A DNA stretch of 64,000 nucleotides from Coprinus comatus (lineage: Eukaryota > Basidiomycota > Agaricomycetes > Agaricales > Agaricaceae). The stretch is taken from positions 620,001-684,000 of the forward strand of contig JAWPGT010000007.1 of the NCBI GenBank assembly GCA_034638255.1. The letters are read 5' to 3'. A program made the position numbers and the translations under genes. The notes below the pieces were generated by a model that was given only the letters and a program-made list of their open reading frames with translations, searched no databases and was not told where the DNA came from. Position 1 is the first letter of the stretch, and each line of letters begins with the position of its first letter. Of this stretch, positions 11,711 through 24,512 are shown piece by piece.

Positions 11711-14440
11711 ATGCCACGAGGAATCCCAAATGCTAAGAAAGATGAAAAAGGGCTGCGTTACACCACCTTCAATGTACCACTTGCGTTAGTTTGTCTATAT
11801 ACAAACCCACCAAACTTTTCCTCATTCTTCACACAAAGTGCGAATCCAAAGCACGTCAATTCAACATATTTGAAAACAGATACACAATCATTATGGTCGA
11901 GGAATGCATCTAAACGACTTCGAGAAGGAAACACCGAAGAAGCTGTCCCTACACAAGAACCCCAAAGGTATACTTCACCCTATACTATACAATAACACTG
12001 TGTTTGATTGAAAATGAATTCGTAAAGACGTGGATCGCAAGTTATTGTAATTCATCCAGGCTCAAGATACATTCGGATAGGAAAGGCATCCGACGTCAAT
12101 CCAACTTCTGTTCCATGCGTGGTTGCTCGGAAATGCACATCAGCAGTACCTCAAGCTACCCGTGTTCGCAATGTGGCATGCCCCAGAACACAAATGTCAG
12201 AGGAGGAGCTAGAGAAGGAAGAGCAAATAGATGACAGAAATGAAAAAGATCCAGTACGTTTCCATCTATAACAGGAATATCACGGTTTATAACCCTTCGC
12301 AGTTTGACAGCAAATTAGCTGCTGTGACCAGTTCACTGAAAGAAAGGATGCGTTTCTTCAAATTGCGTGCTACTCCAAATGCAGCAACGATAGCCTCTAC
12401 ATTCAATAAGCAATTCCAACCCGAGATTATATCTGAGTACAATGATCCATTCCGCGTGGAATGGATAGATAGTTCTTCAACCGAGGACGTGTTAGTTGGC
12501 GAAAAGGTTGGAGGACTCTTCAACTCGGTTACCTGTCCTTATTCATTCCACAGGTTCTTCAAATTGGCGATCCCGAAACTGCTGGCTATGTAGTTCGTCG
12601 TCCAATATACAACCGCAGTTTTAACACGAGAGATTACCCTTCAATGCAAGCAATTCTCAGCGACCTGGAGGTCATAATCAAGAAAACGCTACAAGACAGA
12701 TATGAAATGACCACCAAAGATTATAAGGTTTGCCTTGATTATTTCGTTTAGTATGGTAGTCTTAATGCGTATCCAGAACTTTTCAGTCATCCTGGTGATT
12801 CCTGACATATATGATAAAGTTTACGTCCACGAGTTCGTTAGTCTTCTTGTCTTCATGGGTTTCAAAAGATTTTGCGCCCAACAAGTAGGTTATACAACCC
12901 ACGTCGTCTACTGAATAGTCTCATGTCCTTTGTCACAGGAATCTCTAGCTGCAACCTATGGTGCAGGAATATCGAATGCATGCGTCGTTGATATTGGCGC
13001 CACAACGACTAGCATCGCTTGTGTGGATGAAGGCTTGGTTTTGTCCGATACAAGGTCACCTGTGCCCTGATGTGATGGAGCATGTGTACTAATGTTTCTT
13101 TCAGGATGAGACTTGGCGTAGGAGGAGATGATATCACCGAATTTCTATACGTACTACTGAAGAGGATCAATTTCCCTTACCGAGAAATGAATCTAGTACG
13201 CTCCTATGATTGGAATGTCATGGAAGACCTGAAATTACAGTTGTGTACCTTGTCGGAGGTATGGTGCTCGGCGTCCGGTCAAATTCAAAACTGAAGTGGT
13301 ATCTTTACATATAGGGAGATGTTGCATTGAACCTCTATGCCTTTACTGTGCGTCAGCCGAACAAAGCAACAGAGAAATATGGGCTACGTGCATATGACGA
13401 AGTGATCCTTGCCCCGATGGTAATTTTCACATTCAGAAAATTATGCCGACGCTGACCCAAACCCAGTGCATGTTCGAGCCTCGCATAATACAATACGACC
13501 AAAAACGTCTACCGAGCAGAAATACACTGACTTCCATCGTCACAGGGGACATCGTAGAGCATACAACGGACCAAATTGTGCGTTATATTATGGTTTTGTA
13601 ACTTTATGATGATTCATATTTAATATAAACAGACCAACGCTATGGTTATGTCAACGCAACACCTTATGCCATCTTCAAGCACATCCAGTGCCAAGCCTCA
13701 AGCTTCAGGTTCTTATGCTTCATACCTATACTCACTCTTATCTAACCTCCCATCCATAAGGCACATCCACACCTAGAAAAGGGGACGCCGAGCCATCCAG
13801 AAACGCCACTGTATCAAGGTCCACGTCTCAGACCCCAACAGAAGCACCAGCGGATGGCGGTGAAGAGGCCGGAAAACCCGGCGGTCAAGTACCGCAAATA
13901 AGTGATTCCAATGCACAGGCAACCCAAGCTCCTGCTCCTGTCTATCCAGGAGGCTACACTATTGACGTACCTTACGAAGCAAGTAAACTACCTCTCGATG
14001 TTGCTATATTTCAGAGCGTCCGGGCCGCTGGAGGTGACGATCGGATACGTAAATATTTACAAGCCGTGTTAGTGATTGGAGGTTCTGCTCATATCCCTGG
14101 CATTGGGCAGGCGCTTGAAACTCGGTAAGATACCTTTCTCGTTGTCCCGTTCTTCCCTATGTTGAAATTTTTTCAAGCCTTCAAGCTATTGCAACACCAG
14201 TGGTAAGTGGTATGGAAAAAGTTCAGGCAATACCACCCCCCAAAGAGGTCAACCCTGAGCTACTCATCTGGAAAGGGGCAGCGGTGTTAGGGAAGATGGA
14301 AAGCGTATCTGAACTTTGGGTTGCCCCTGCTGATTGGGTATGTTCATATTCTTATACATCATTCATCATAGTAATCTAAATCGGCCCAATAGGAGATTCT
14401 TGGTGTACGGGGACTAAAAGAGAGATGCTTCTTCCTCTAA
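11711..14440 (+). CDS. ARP8: Actin-related protein 8 (INO80 complex subunit)
   Basis: Nuclear actin-related protein of the INO80 chromatin remodeller, where Arp8 with Arp4 and actin binds the HSA helix and linker DNA. The first exon starts MPRGIPNAKKDEKGLRY. After an intron ending near 12033 the actin-fold phosphate loop appears as VIVIHPGSRYIRIGKASD, typical of Arp8. Later exons contain GAGISNACVVDIGATTTSI (near 12961-13020), LRMGVGGDDITEF-like sequence near 13110, and a divergent acidic/polar insertion (about 13690-13960) of the kind that distinguishes Arp8 from actin. The last exon, joined after an intron ending near 14391, reads EILGVRGLKERCFFL and stops at 14438-14440. The start was chosen because no in-frame ATG lies between the TOR stop and 11711. 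Exon limits are inferred from splice consensus. Confidence 0.88.
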
Positions 14441-14839
14441 AAATTGTTACTGTTGTTAATTGTTCTTGACCATCATCCCTCAAAGTCGATTTTTATTTAT
14501 TGGTGAAAATACGGACAAGTACGGCGGGTATCATTCGTCAATGAGGTACAAGAATTACAATGGAGATTGCGCTCGGAAACAGGTTTAAGGGGTTCTTGGA
14601 GATGCAGAGGAACATCATTACATCATGGAGCCATTTACAGCTCAATGTGGCGCAGTGATAAGGAAGTCCATGCAAGGAAAATACAAAAATTTAGAACGGA
14701 AATGATGCATCATACTTCAAGCCTTTGCTTGAGTAGTAGGAAATCGTGAGATCTTAACGTTGACCAAGACTTGACTAAGTTATTCATCTCACGTTTACCG
14801 TCACTGTCAATATGTTAGCAAAGGACCACCAAGGCCAAA
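14441..14839. other. 3' flanks of convergent ARP8 and RING genes
   Basis: About 400 bases between the stop codons of two convergent genes. Only short open frames lacking motifs are present (for example 14567-14749). It most likely holds both 3'UTRs. Confidence 0.4.
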
Positions 14840-15878
14840 TTAACACAATACCCACCTGTCTCTCTTCAACCATTCCGACCGCAAGTTGCCTCCCTCTTCC
14901 CAAGCGACTAAATCAACAGTTACCGAACAAGTATCATCATCATCTGTTGTCACTGATGCTTCCCTCTTCCTCTTCCGGCCTTTGTCTGGTTCTGATATCC
15001 GCAATGCCTCAGAATCCTCCACTTTGACGGCTGGTGCAGAAGATCGGACAAGCTTTTCGACTAAGGATTCAACAACAGCGGTAGCAACCCGGTTGGGAAC
15101 AAAGGGGAAGGTAACATTTGAACGGGGAATACGATCCGGTGTGATGATTAAGAGGCTGCGACAGATAGGACAATCTACCGACTCATGCCATCCTCCACAA
15201 ACTCGATGCAACCGAGAGAAGAACCACTTAAGAATACAAATAGCACAAAAAGTATGCCCGCATTGACCCGGGTTCAAGGTGTAGGGATAGGCCATAATCT
15301 CATAACATCTGTTTGTAAAATTCAGTCAAGATAGAGTATACATATTGAGTAAACCCACAGTGCACATGTAAAGTGCTCTTCAAGCTGGCTCAATGCATTT
15401 TGGGCCTCCTTCGTAGCAAGTTGAGACAATTTTGCTGTTGCCTCGTTCTCCCTATCCAAGAGCAAGGTTGTACGTTCGTCAAGTTGTTGCGTTCGAAGCA
15501 TATATTCTTCTTCCTTGAGTACAAGGGCCTGCTCTCGCATTGTAAGCTCTGAAGCGGTCATCCGTGAGGATCGTCGAATTTTGGGCTTTGACAAGACAGA
15601 GTTTCCAGCAATCACATTCGACCTCTCATTGCACTCGGTGGCACACGCTTGGCTACCCGCCACAGTCCAAGAGTTCCTGGAGATCTTTCTTTTCTTCGAT
15701 GGCAGTTCCTCTACGTCGAGGGCATTGTTCTGGGCTACGAAGGAAAAGATACGTCAGAAGAGGAGGTAGAGAAGATTGGCATAGTCATACTTTGGCGATT
15801 GCTGATCCTCGTTGAGCGACGGTGGGGTAGGGATTCCGATTTCGTCGTGGTCGATAGCGACTTTGTTGGGCGTGGCAT
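14840..15878 (-). CDS. RING-finger protein with N-terminal coiled coil (putative E3)
   Basis: Splicing three exons (15878-15791, 15734-15359, 15308-14840) gives an uninterrupted 310-residue protein; the introns are 56 and 50 nt. Exon 1 is basic and Ser/Thr-rich (MPRPTKSLSTTTKSES). Exon 2 encodes a glutamate-rich helix (MREQALVLKEEEYMLR, ENEATAKLSQL) predicted to form a coiled coil. The exon 2/3 junction completes the RING: CALC, fourteen residues later CGHTFCAIC, then CPIC, a C3HC4-like pattern with a long loop before the final pair. A basic cluster (GRKRKR) follows and may be a nuclear signal. By family the RING binds two zinc ions and recruits an E2. The substrate is unknown and I cannot name an orthologue. 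An alternative 3' splice could change the last few residues. Confidence 0.75.
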
Positions 15879-16282
15879 GATGGACTGCAGAGAGCGTTGG
15901 ATGGCGAGCAATGGTCTATGAATGCACGAGTTCCCAGGTCTGGCAATAGGGGAAGCTCTATTCTAGGAGCAGTCACGTGCATGGCCTCATCTGACCAGGG
16001 CCAGACTGTATTAAATTTTAACCAATTTTCTTTTCATTATTCAATGTCAGATCCTCTATTAGATGATAACACAGGGTAATAGTACCGGTCTCAGAGATCC
16101 TACTTACCGGCTGCAAAACAACTCGTAGTCCAGAACCATGCTGTTGCATAGACCTACAGTGAGTACCTTCAGAAAGCCCGTCACCACAAGATTCTACATT
16201 AGGATGATTCTTAAAACTCCGCGGCCCGTACCCAACTCAATGTTCAATGTTTAACCATATGGTATTTCTACTATAGACAAAC
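15879..16282. other. Intergenic upstream of RING gene, no gene seen
   Basis: About 400 bases. The first part is the promoter side of the minus-strand RING gene. No element or additional gene was recognised. Confidence 0.35.
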
Positions 16283-17600
16283 CATGCAACTTATCCCGGA
16301 CAACATTCTCAGAAATATTTTGAGTGCCACGTCAGAAGCCATCTCATTGGTGTTTCTGGGAACATCCTGCCTGCCAGTCAGTATCTCTGCGCTGAACTCT
16401 CATCATTATCATCTTCTAGACAGCAGTCAGAAACGCTGATTGATCATTGGAAGTTTCTGCGCTCAAGCGTATTTCGCTAGTCTGTGAACTACATACCCCG
16501 CACACGCTTGGAGCTAAAGGCTATGTGCTCAATGTTGAATTCATGATTCGATCCGAACCTCTATGTCACACAAGGGTAAGTTAATGCCACGTTTTACTCC
16601 CTCCCTTAGGACTGGTGATCAATCGCAGTATCTCTCTTCATCACGTAGTGTATTCGCACACTTTTACCGTGGCAGTTGCTGGAGATTGCTTGGTTCATTT
16701 AGATGCCACTGACTCTGTTTAAGGAATACCAAAATAATCAATATGCCGTATTCGAAGAATTGTAATTGAACCAGTTCGCACATCTCTCTGTTGTAAGCGC
16801 TATCTATAGTTTGTATTCATTCGATTTTTTAGGTGTTCTATAACCGTCTCATACATGATGGAGTGTCACCTCGTTGATTGTGACAATCAACCAAACTCAA
16901 AAATGTTTCCCAAGTAGGGCTGGAAAGAATTCACGAGAACTCACCCAGTCCTGTTCAATGACTACCGTCGACTTCTCTAGTGATCGACAAAACTATACAT
17001 GATAGTTATGCATATGTGACGCTACATTCTATCCGATTTCAAGCCGGATTCTCCAACTACATTGCTCTCCTTTCGCCACCGCCACCGTCAATATGAAGAA
17101 GACATTCAATATTCCGCAAAAAGGCACTTGAAAAAATGACTTGACGCTTCCGTCCACATATTCATCTACGGGTCAGCACCCAAGGATCATCGCATCCTGT
17201 TATCACAACTGGAACATAATAGGGTCGTTTCATTATATGCAGCGACACAGAGTTCATTGATCGTCGTGGGTCAGAATAAGTCCTCGGTTCAATCATGGGT
17301 TGCATAATCAAATTGTGGAGAGTTATCGACTTCTTCGTGATTTCTCTGGACAGATGTTCCAGATCCGATTGGTCCGGCGGGCTCCTTCCTCGAAGTCAAG
17401 ATGCTGTACACACGCAACAAGCAACGATGATTGGATATTGATCGAATGGGATCCAAGCAACCAATTAACATCGACGTCTTCAATATGTCAAACGCTCTTA
17501 GAACAGACATGCAAAGTATGGTCTTGAAATCCGAGCAGCGCGGAATCGTATATTGGAGACACTGTTATGTGCATGGAATCTGCCAGTGTCATACATATTT
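16283..17600 (+). pseudogene. Possible decayed F-box-like gene
   Basis: No intact gene can be built, but several stretches look once-coding. At 16283 the frame reads MQLIPDNILRNILSATSE, resembling the start of fungal F-box motifs (LPDxILxxIL). After an intron-like gap, 16446-16575 reads EVSALKRISLVCELHTPHT, similar to the SLVC part of an F-box. Around 17160-17280 and 17350-17600 further long frames occur (for example GPAGSFLEVKMLYTRNKQR followed by an in-frame stop, then LDIDRMGSKQPINIDVF). Stops and frame changes separate the parts. The F-box label is a guess from motif shape, and the pieces may not belong to one gene. Confidence 0.25.
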
Positions 17601-18706
17601 CAGATTTTCACATTCATGGGGTAAGAAATGGTTTTTCCTTGGTTGCTCCACAAATACCTCACAAAGATAGACGTCCCCAACCGTCGGACGGGATCTAGAC
17701 GGGATCACCGGGCGACAGCAGAGCGCTTGTGGCACGACCCACAGGGTTGCTTCTTCCCTATGAAGCATGTCAAATACGAGGAAAGCGGAGTATCCTTGAC
17801 AAAGTGGACTTCTCTACGAATGGGACAATGGATACCTTGGTCAAAAAAAAAAAAGTCGCGTCGTCGCGAAGGACGCGTGATGATCTTGTTTATTATGAGG
17901 TCAATCCATGCTGTGTCATTCCGGGGTGAATACTCCGACCGCTTATGGATGAAATGCAAGCAAACGTGTCTTTGTTTGGATGTGCAGGGTCCAGCGGCAC
18001 ACGCCCAGCCGAAAATATATATTGACGATGCATCTTCGAAAACAAATCTCAGATTTTGTGTTGATAACAGTCATAAATTCTCCCAACCGGGGCTCCAGAA
18101 CGAAGGGTCGGATTGCATTCTGGGGATGTATTATATGGTCTTGGCGGGACCGGGGATTCTTACAGTGTATATGCGAATCTACTGGAGGGCGGAAGAAGGC
18201 GGAAGGAAGAGGAGAGAGGGCGAGATGAACGGGGAAGACTTATGTGAGCGGGAGGGGACACTGCGGATGAGAGGGTGGCGGGAGGAAGGCAAGGGAGTGG
18301 CCGGAAAAGGCAAGTGATCGGAGAGCAAACCGGGGTCAGTTGAATTCCCGCTGCGATCGAGTTGTGGAGGAGCGTGCTGGTTGGCTCACCCGGAATTGAA
18401 TGGCTGACGCGAAACGCGTTCACGGACGGTCACGGGAAATGTCATGTCACAGACTGGAATCTGGCAAGGTGAAGGAAGTCTGTCCAAACTGGGCAGGTGG
18501 CTTCTGGAAATCCAGAAGAGGGTTGTATGATGTTATTGATTGTTCGGCAGTCAGTGGTGTTTTTGAGTTGTCTGTAATTAATCTAACGGCCAAGGTCACG
18601 TCACGCAGATCTCAGATCGGGTGGAAGACGTACAAGACAAGAGGTTGTTCGAGCTTTTCCACCGAAAGTCCTCCTCTGACGACGCTGCCTTGTCGTCGAC
18701 GCGCAG
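17601..18706. promoter_or_regulatory. Long upstream region of the C2H2 factor gene
   Basis: About 1.1 kb without a supported gene. A 229-codon plus-strand frame at 17628-18317 has low-complexity composition (runs of Lys/Arg/Glu/Gly from purine-rich DNA) and no recognised motif, so I treat it as chance. ACGCGT occurs at about 17873 and about 18414. A long upstream region is common for fungal regulatory genes. It ends in pyrimidine-rich sequence near the start codon. Confidence 0.35.
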
Positions 18707-20673
18707 ATGATGTCCCAGATCCTCTCTCCAAAGTGCATCTCTGACTACCTTCCTCGTCACAAGCTTGCTTCCTCTCCTGCCTTCTTCTCAGAGATTGGTC
18801 ACCTGGTTCCAGTCTCTTTGTCGCCAATCCACTCAGATTCCCCAGCACCCTCGGTCGACGACGATCATCTGCATCGTAACTCTTCGCCCCAGCCTAAACA
18901 GTATCACTTTGACCACAGGTCCTTCGACTCTCCTCAAACTTCTCCTACAACAGACATGTTCGACTCAAACTCCCGTCCGTCCTTTGTTGCCGCTCAGTAC
19001 CCTTCAGTCAACGCACAGAATACCTCTGAGTCCACACTAAAGAATCCTGACGCCGTCGGCTCTTACCTGTCCGAATCCCCATCTCCCGTGGACATCCATC
19101 GTTCTTTTCCCCTTACCCATCCCGTATCAGCGCCACCTTCGCAAGACCGATTCCCCCATACAGGCGCTCCACCTTATCCGGGCGATGATCGTACTATTCC
19201 AGAATCATTGACCGACCGTTGTGTTCGCCCAAGCACTAGTGATAAATATTCAAACTCGTACAGCCAACCCACACTTCTAGAGCAACGTCGCATGTCTGAA
19301 CCCGCCATACTCGGGAACGCGTCTCCTTACACTTCTACTCAAGAGTCCTGCGATCGTTTCTCACAATACCAATTTGCATTCAGTCCTCCTTCTCAGCCCT
19401 CTCGTTCTTCGTCCACGTACGTTGCTGGTTTGCACAGAGGACCAAGCTTGGGTTCTCTTCGTGACTCGAGGCAACCAGACTACTCACAATCTCAGTGGAG
19501 GGACGAAGAAGACGTCTACGAGGCAAACGGACTATACGAGCCAATCTCGCCACTGCATCCCAACTTTCCGAACGGGCTGCTTAGCTCCCCAGGCGGAGTC
19601 CCATACTCGCCCATATCTGAAAATCCCTATGGTCCATCCCCACCGAATACAGGGACATCTACTTCTTCTGCACCGCCTTTAGGCTCGATGAACTTCAGCA
19701 ATTTTGCCTCTCATTCCCAGGCGTTGCACATCCAGAGGGGTACTAATCCACATCCCCATTTCGTCGATGGAACTAACAGCAAGACCTACTCTTTTGTAGC
19801 TTTGCCAGGCAACGCTGTCAAAAAACGCCCGCGCAGGAGATATGATGAAATCGAACGTCTCTATCAATGTTCTTGGCCTGATTGTACAAAATCTTACGGT
19901 ACTCTCAATCATCTTAATGCGCATGTTACTATGCAAAAGCATGGTCCTAAGCGTACTCCCGGTGGTACGTTATTTCGTCCTAGCTTCCATCGTTCAATTT
20001 CTCAAAACTCTTTCTCCCCCCCACAGAATTCAAAGAGCTACGCAAACAGTGGCGAAAGGCCAAGAAAGAAGCGGTAGATGGTGCCCAAGCAAGCGGATCT
20101 GGCCGCCGTATGCCAACAATGCCCATGCGCTCTGATGAAACTGGTGCCTATGATACTCGTTATGGAGGCATGCAACAACATCGTCATTATTCCGCGATGG
20201 GCCTATCTGTCAATATACCGCAGGCAGGCTCAGGTGATCGTTTTGCCGTATCTCTTGAAGATATACGCTATCCTCATGAACGTGAAGAGGATGTTCTTCA
20301 TTACGGGAATTTGAGACGCTTCAACAATACAGGCACTCCATCTTCATGGCATGCAGGTAGCGCATTGGGATCGCGGCCCAACTTTCATCATCCATACATA
20401 TCTTCTTCACTTCCATCGCAGGCCAACCATGCCTCCTCATCTTCTCCGCGGACGGTGGGAAGATTGGGTCCGGATAGCACGCTGCTTACACCTCTCTCCG
20501 GATACCAAAATCATCAATCGCAAACGTCGCTTTTGCCTCCTCTACACTCAACTGGGGATATGGCTTATGCTTCTGAAGGCTACGACTTATATGAATCAGA
20601 CAGTCGACCTGGTACTGGACATGCAAGTTTAGGAGGGCATATCAGCGGAGATGACTACGACCATCGTGGTTGA
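18707..20673 (+). CDS. C2H2 zinc-finger transcription factor, 634 aa
   Basis: Two exons (18707-19964 and 20027-20673) joined across a 62-nt intron give 634 residues. Most of the protein is disordered and rich in Ser, Pro and Gln, as in fungal activators. Near residue 380 a basic stretch (KKRPRRRYDEIERLYQ) leads into a single finger, CSWPDC...H-x5-H, spacing C-x4-C-x12-H-x5-H with the conserved core SYGTLNHLNAHV. Splicing continues it into a basic helix (GEFKELRKQWRKAKKEA). I recognise this finger-plus-helix arrangement from fungal C2H2 regulators but cannot assign an orthologue or target. Two adjacent ATG codons (18707, 18710) could start translation. It sits between two gene-poor stretches and has long non-coding flanks. 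Confidence 0.85.
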
Positions 20674-23600
20674 TATTGCAATGTGCTATCGTGTACACCT
20701 CTTTCACTCCATCCTCTTTGCTTCCCCGCTGTGGCCTGCTTCTGCTCCCACACCCTAATATCGGAAAATAATCATGCGTTGTGATAATTGCTTCTATATC
20801 CTCGTTTCTTTGCTTGATATATCATTTTTCCCACCTTTCCTGCTTTCGATATTCGCTGTTTATGATAGATCCGTTGTATTTCCCCTCTTCGCCCTTCTAG
20901 TTCGGCCGTAGATAATTCTTCTTGACTTCCGCCTTTCGTATAGGATACCCTAAACTTGGGATATTATTGTTTGGGTTTACATTATTGCTTGCTTTGCACT
21001 TTGTACATTATCCCGCGCATTCATCCCTCACTTCTGTCTCGTACACGTTTGTACTTCTCTTTTTTTCTTTTTGTTTCCTCTCTTCTTATAGTTATTAGTC
21101 CTATTGGCTCGTATATTTCTTGGCTTGAAGTAATGGTACTTACTGAGAACAACAATTTCCAAAAATTTAAGATCGGCAGCAACGCCTGATTTTCAAATCG
21201 GAAGAACTAGAACTTGTCTAGTCCTATAATCACGTCAAGAGCTTGAAGCGATTGACTGAAGATAAATAGCCGCTAATCTTCCTCAAAAAAAAATAATTTA
21301 ACTTCAAAAAGACTTTGGGTAAGTTTACGGACTCTGTACGATGCACCTGTATCCCGTATTATTGTCTTGATGTCGACTTCGCGGAGCAGATAACCCCAGT
21401 TATCCACAGTCTCGGATTGCACGTGAGAAGATATATTAGGACTAACAGCATATTTGTACGTAATGAAATAAATGGGGACTGTTAAGAAGAACCCTGATGA
21501 CATCTCACCCTCAGAGATTTGTAGATGGATGGATCAAAGAAGCTCCATGTTCCGAAGCGTCACGAGCCTGCCGTATTGTTTTATTTGTCTTCCCAGAAAA
21601 TTTCGGGAGTTCACAACAGTTCTGGCCATCATACCCTATCACAACATAATTGGTATCAAATGTCAACGAACAGAAAGACATGCTTCTTATTGGCGTCGTG
21701 TAAAGCTTACTTACTCCCCCACCACGTTTAATGGACTCCAGTTGACTTTTGAGACAAAATGTCGTTAATATTGACATATCATCTTCTCAATCATATAGAC
21801 CCGCACACGAGGGTCTCGAGGAGCTGATAGACACTTTAACGCCACATCCGCTGAGATGATGTTAGGCCCATACATCCTGATGATCATGGATCGCTTTGGA
21901 CAATAAAATTTCTTCTGTTTGAGCGGAACTCTACCAATAAACCGTTACTTACCGAACGCGCAACGTCAACGAATTTGATCTTGACGATATATGTATCAAA
22001 GCAAATACGATATGTCACATGTCACACAATAAAAATAGCCGTTGCTTCTCTGTCTTCCCTTTGAACATGAGGTTTGACAAGAATTCGATGACGATACTGC
22101 GGCTCCTCACCTATCCGAAGCCATCCCCAGATGAAATGCTTTTTTTTTTTCATTCCCTTGACAGCCTGTCAGTAGGAATAACACTTGTTGCGTCATGCTG
22201 GCATTAGTAAAAATTGTTTCCGGTTAAATGGATTCAAAGAGCAACTGATATTTTTGTTGGATGTTATTCGACGTGTTTACATAACTAGAGGATGAACCTG
22301 CGCCCCCAATCCTCGGGGCTGTTCTTCATCTGAGCCGAGTAGCAGTCTTCAAAGAACCGGTGTGGCAGGTGACACAAGAAGATTATATCTTTGACTGCGC
22401 GTATTCCCACGATCCCGTCACACTCTCAATGAAAAACCTCTTTCCGTTGTTTCGGAGAACAGATACACATCGGATGATAACATAGTGGGATAGAAGAGAG
22501 GCCCACCATAAGTACTTACCACATCAACCCTTTAAGAACAACAAACGATTTTCTCTTCTTGCGAGACCAAGTTGCTCACTTCTTTCCCTTTATTCTCGCG
22601 TCGTATGGGTCTAGATAAACTTACCCCCATGATCAAAAATTGGAGACGCACGTCCCACTATCTTCAAACTTCAAGATATCAATTGTGTGTATGATTAGAC
22701 AATTGTGTCAGATGTGAGTAAACCGGTCTAATATGACTGGCATCACGTTACAAACCTTCCAATGATGAACCCCGAAAGCATCTTCTCTTTGTTGTGTTCC
22801 ATTGCTGGAAGTAACACCGCCATGTAGTGAAGCGCGTCTTTTCGGTGTGTCGAGAACTGCGGAATTATTGCGCTCCTTCATTTTCGGTCGGCATGACCAG
22901 ACGAGTGAAGAACTGGCCTATTCCATGCCAGGACTTCGTCCGGGCCTTCTAATATTTTTGGCGAGACGAATAAGAAGTATTGTTTATCGTTGGATGTATA
23001 AGCACGAATAAGAAGTACCGCGGACCAACACGACCGTATTCAACACCTACGAGGTAGTAGCCAAACCATCCGTTCCGTCCATTATCATGATTTTCCATCC
23101 TCACCGAGATTGGCGGTGCTGGCCAGAGTCGAAACATACATCTTCAACCAAGTGAATTCACTCGTATCCCTTGATGATCTTTCGAGAGCAGAGCATTGAT
23201 ATAGATTTTTGAATTTGAACCCGGATGATACGGATAGGGGAACCGATCCATAGTTATGGGCGCAACTTGAATTTCCGAACCTCCAATTCAGTAATCGGTT
23301 CAGAAACGATGATCAGCATTCCGACGAAGTCCAGATTTTTGATCCAGCCCGAAAGGTGTTCTCTATGCGGCGTTTGACTACAGAAGGATATTTAAGCGGC
23401 TAGGAAGACAAGTACTAGGAGAGACAGTAGCTTGGATTCCATTACCTGTGGCATAGAAGGTAGTGTCACAATAAATTGGCAGTTGGAGTGTAAACATATT
23501 CCAATCAGACTGGTCTCATTCAAAGTCTACGCATCGTCTCCTGATAAATATTGAGTATATCATGAAGACTAGATAGTGTCAATTTTAATTCATACATACA

Positions 23601-24512
23601 CGCCGAGCCACCGGGGTCGACAATGGCAAAGTAAGTTGGTATCCGAGGGAACCCGTCGGTAACAAGTTTATCGAAGAGTGAAGTTGTCGGTATGTTTTCT
23701 CTGGAGTTAGTATAAAATATCCGTATCCCGCTCCTACTTCCTAATATCCGAACCTTCCTTGGATTAACGAATTGGGGTTATGCCCGGATCTGCCATCAGG
23801 GTCACCCAGAAATCGCACTGAAAAAGCTAAGTACTAGGGTGCACTTTTTTAATTCCTTTTGAATGTAACCTCGAGTATTATCTTGGACACGGGTATGAGT
23901 AGTGTTTTGGAACATGTTTGACTCATCAAACGATGGTAGTTGAGAAGTTTATTCTTTCAGCATTTTTGTCAAGATCGCCAAATGACTAGTTGACCTAGCA
24001 TTATTCATACGATACGGTATCCCCTTGCACGATGAACTTGGGAATGGATTATTGCCATCCAAGTCGACATACTCCATTACAGGCTCTATTGACTTACGAG
24101 ATATCAGAGGTCGAGCCACTGTCGAGCCATGAACTAGTGTAGTAGGTCTGGGTCCGTGAAGTGCGTCATATAATTCTGCAGGGCTCTTGATGTTTGATCG
24201 ATTATCGGCTTCGGCGACCTGGGTATGAATCTGGATTAAAAAGTGTGAATGTTTCCATCAAACTTGATCGATAATCATAATCGAGGCTTTGCAACTTCAG
24301 GTTTCAATCCTACATTTCCAGTGTTTGACGTTGAACCCTGTAATCAATCTATCACGGGGATCAAGTCAGTAAGAAACTCATGCCTAGGTCATCAAAATCA
24401 ATCCTGGCTATTAACAGAGCAAAGAGTGGAACACAAACTGTCAAGTGTTGTCCAAGAGACAAAATTGAAAAAAAAATGAATTGCGATCACAGAGGCGAAA
24501 AAATGATCTCCA
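20674..24512. other. Gene-poor 3.8-kb region
   Basis: The first roughly 450 bases are T-rich and probably the 3'UTR of the C2H2 gene. The rest carries only short frames (up to 98 codons) with no recognised motif, stops in all frames, A- and T-homopolymers (for example near 21285 and 22140), and scattered splice-like sequences. I could not identify transposon ends, target duplications or RNA genes. It may contain old, unrecognisable gene or element remains. Confidence 0.4.

Noticed and set aside
17628..18317. 229-codon open frame on the plus strand upstream of the C2H2 factor
   Set aside because: Composition follows purine-rich DNA (runs of Glu, Arg, Gly, Lys), there is no recognisable motif, and other frames are equally open; treated as a chance ORF.
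20674..24512. Transposon or viral insertion in the gene-poor interval
   Set aside because: No reverse transcriptase, integrase, transposase, capsid or terminal-repeat signal could be recognised on either strand by reading.
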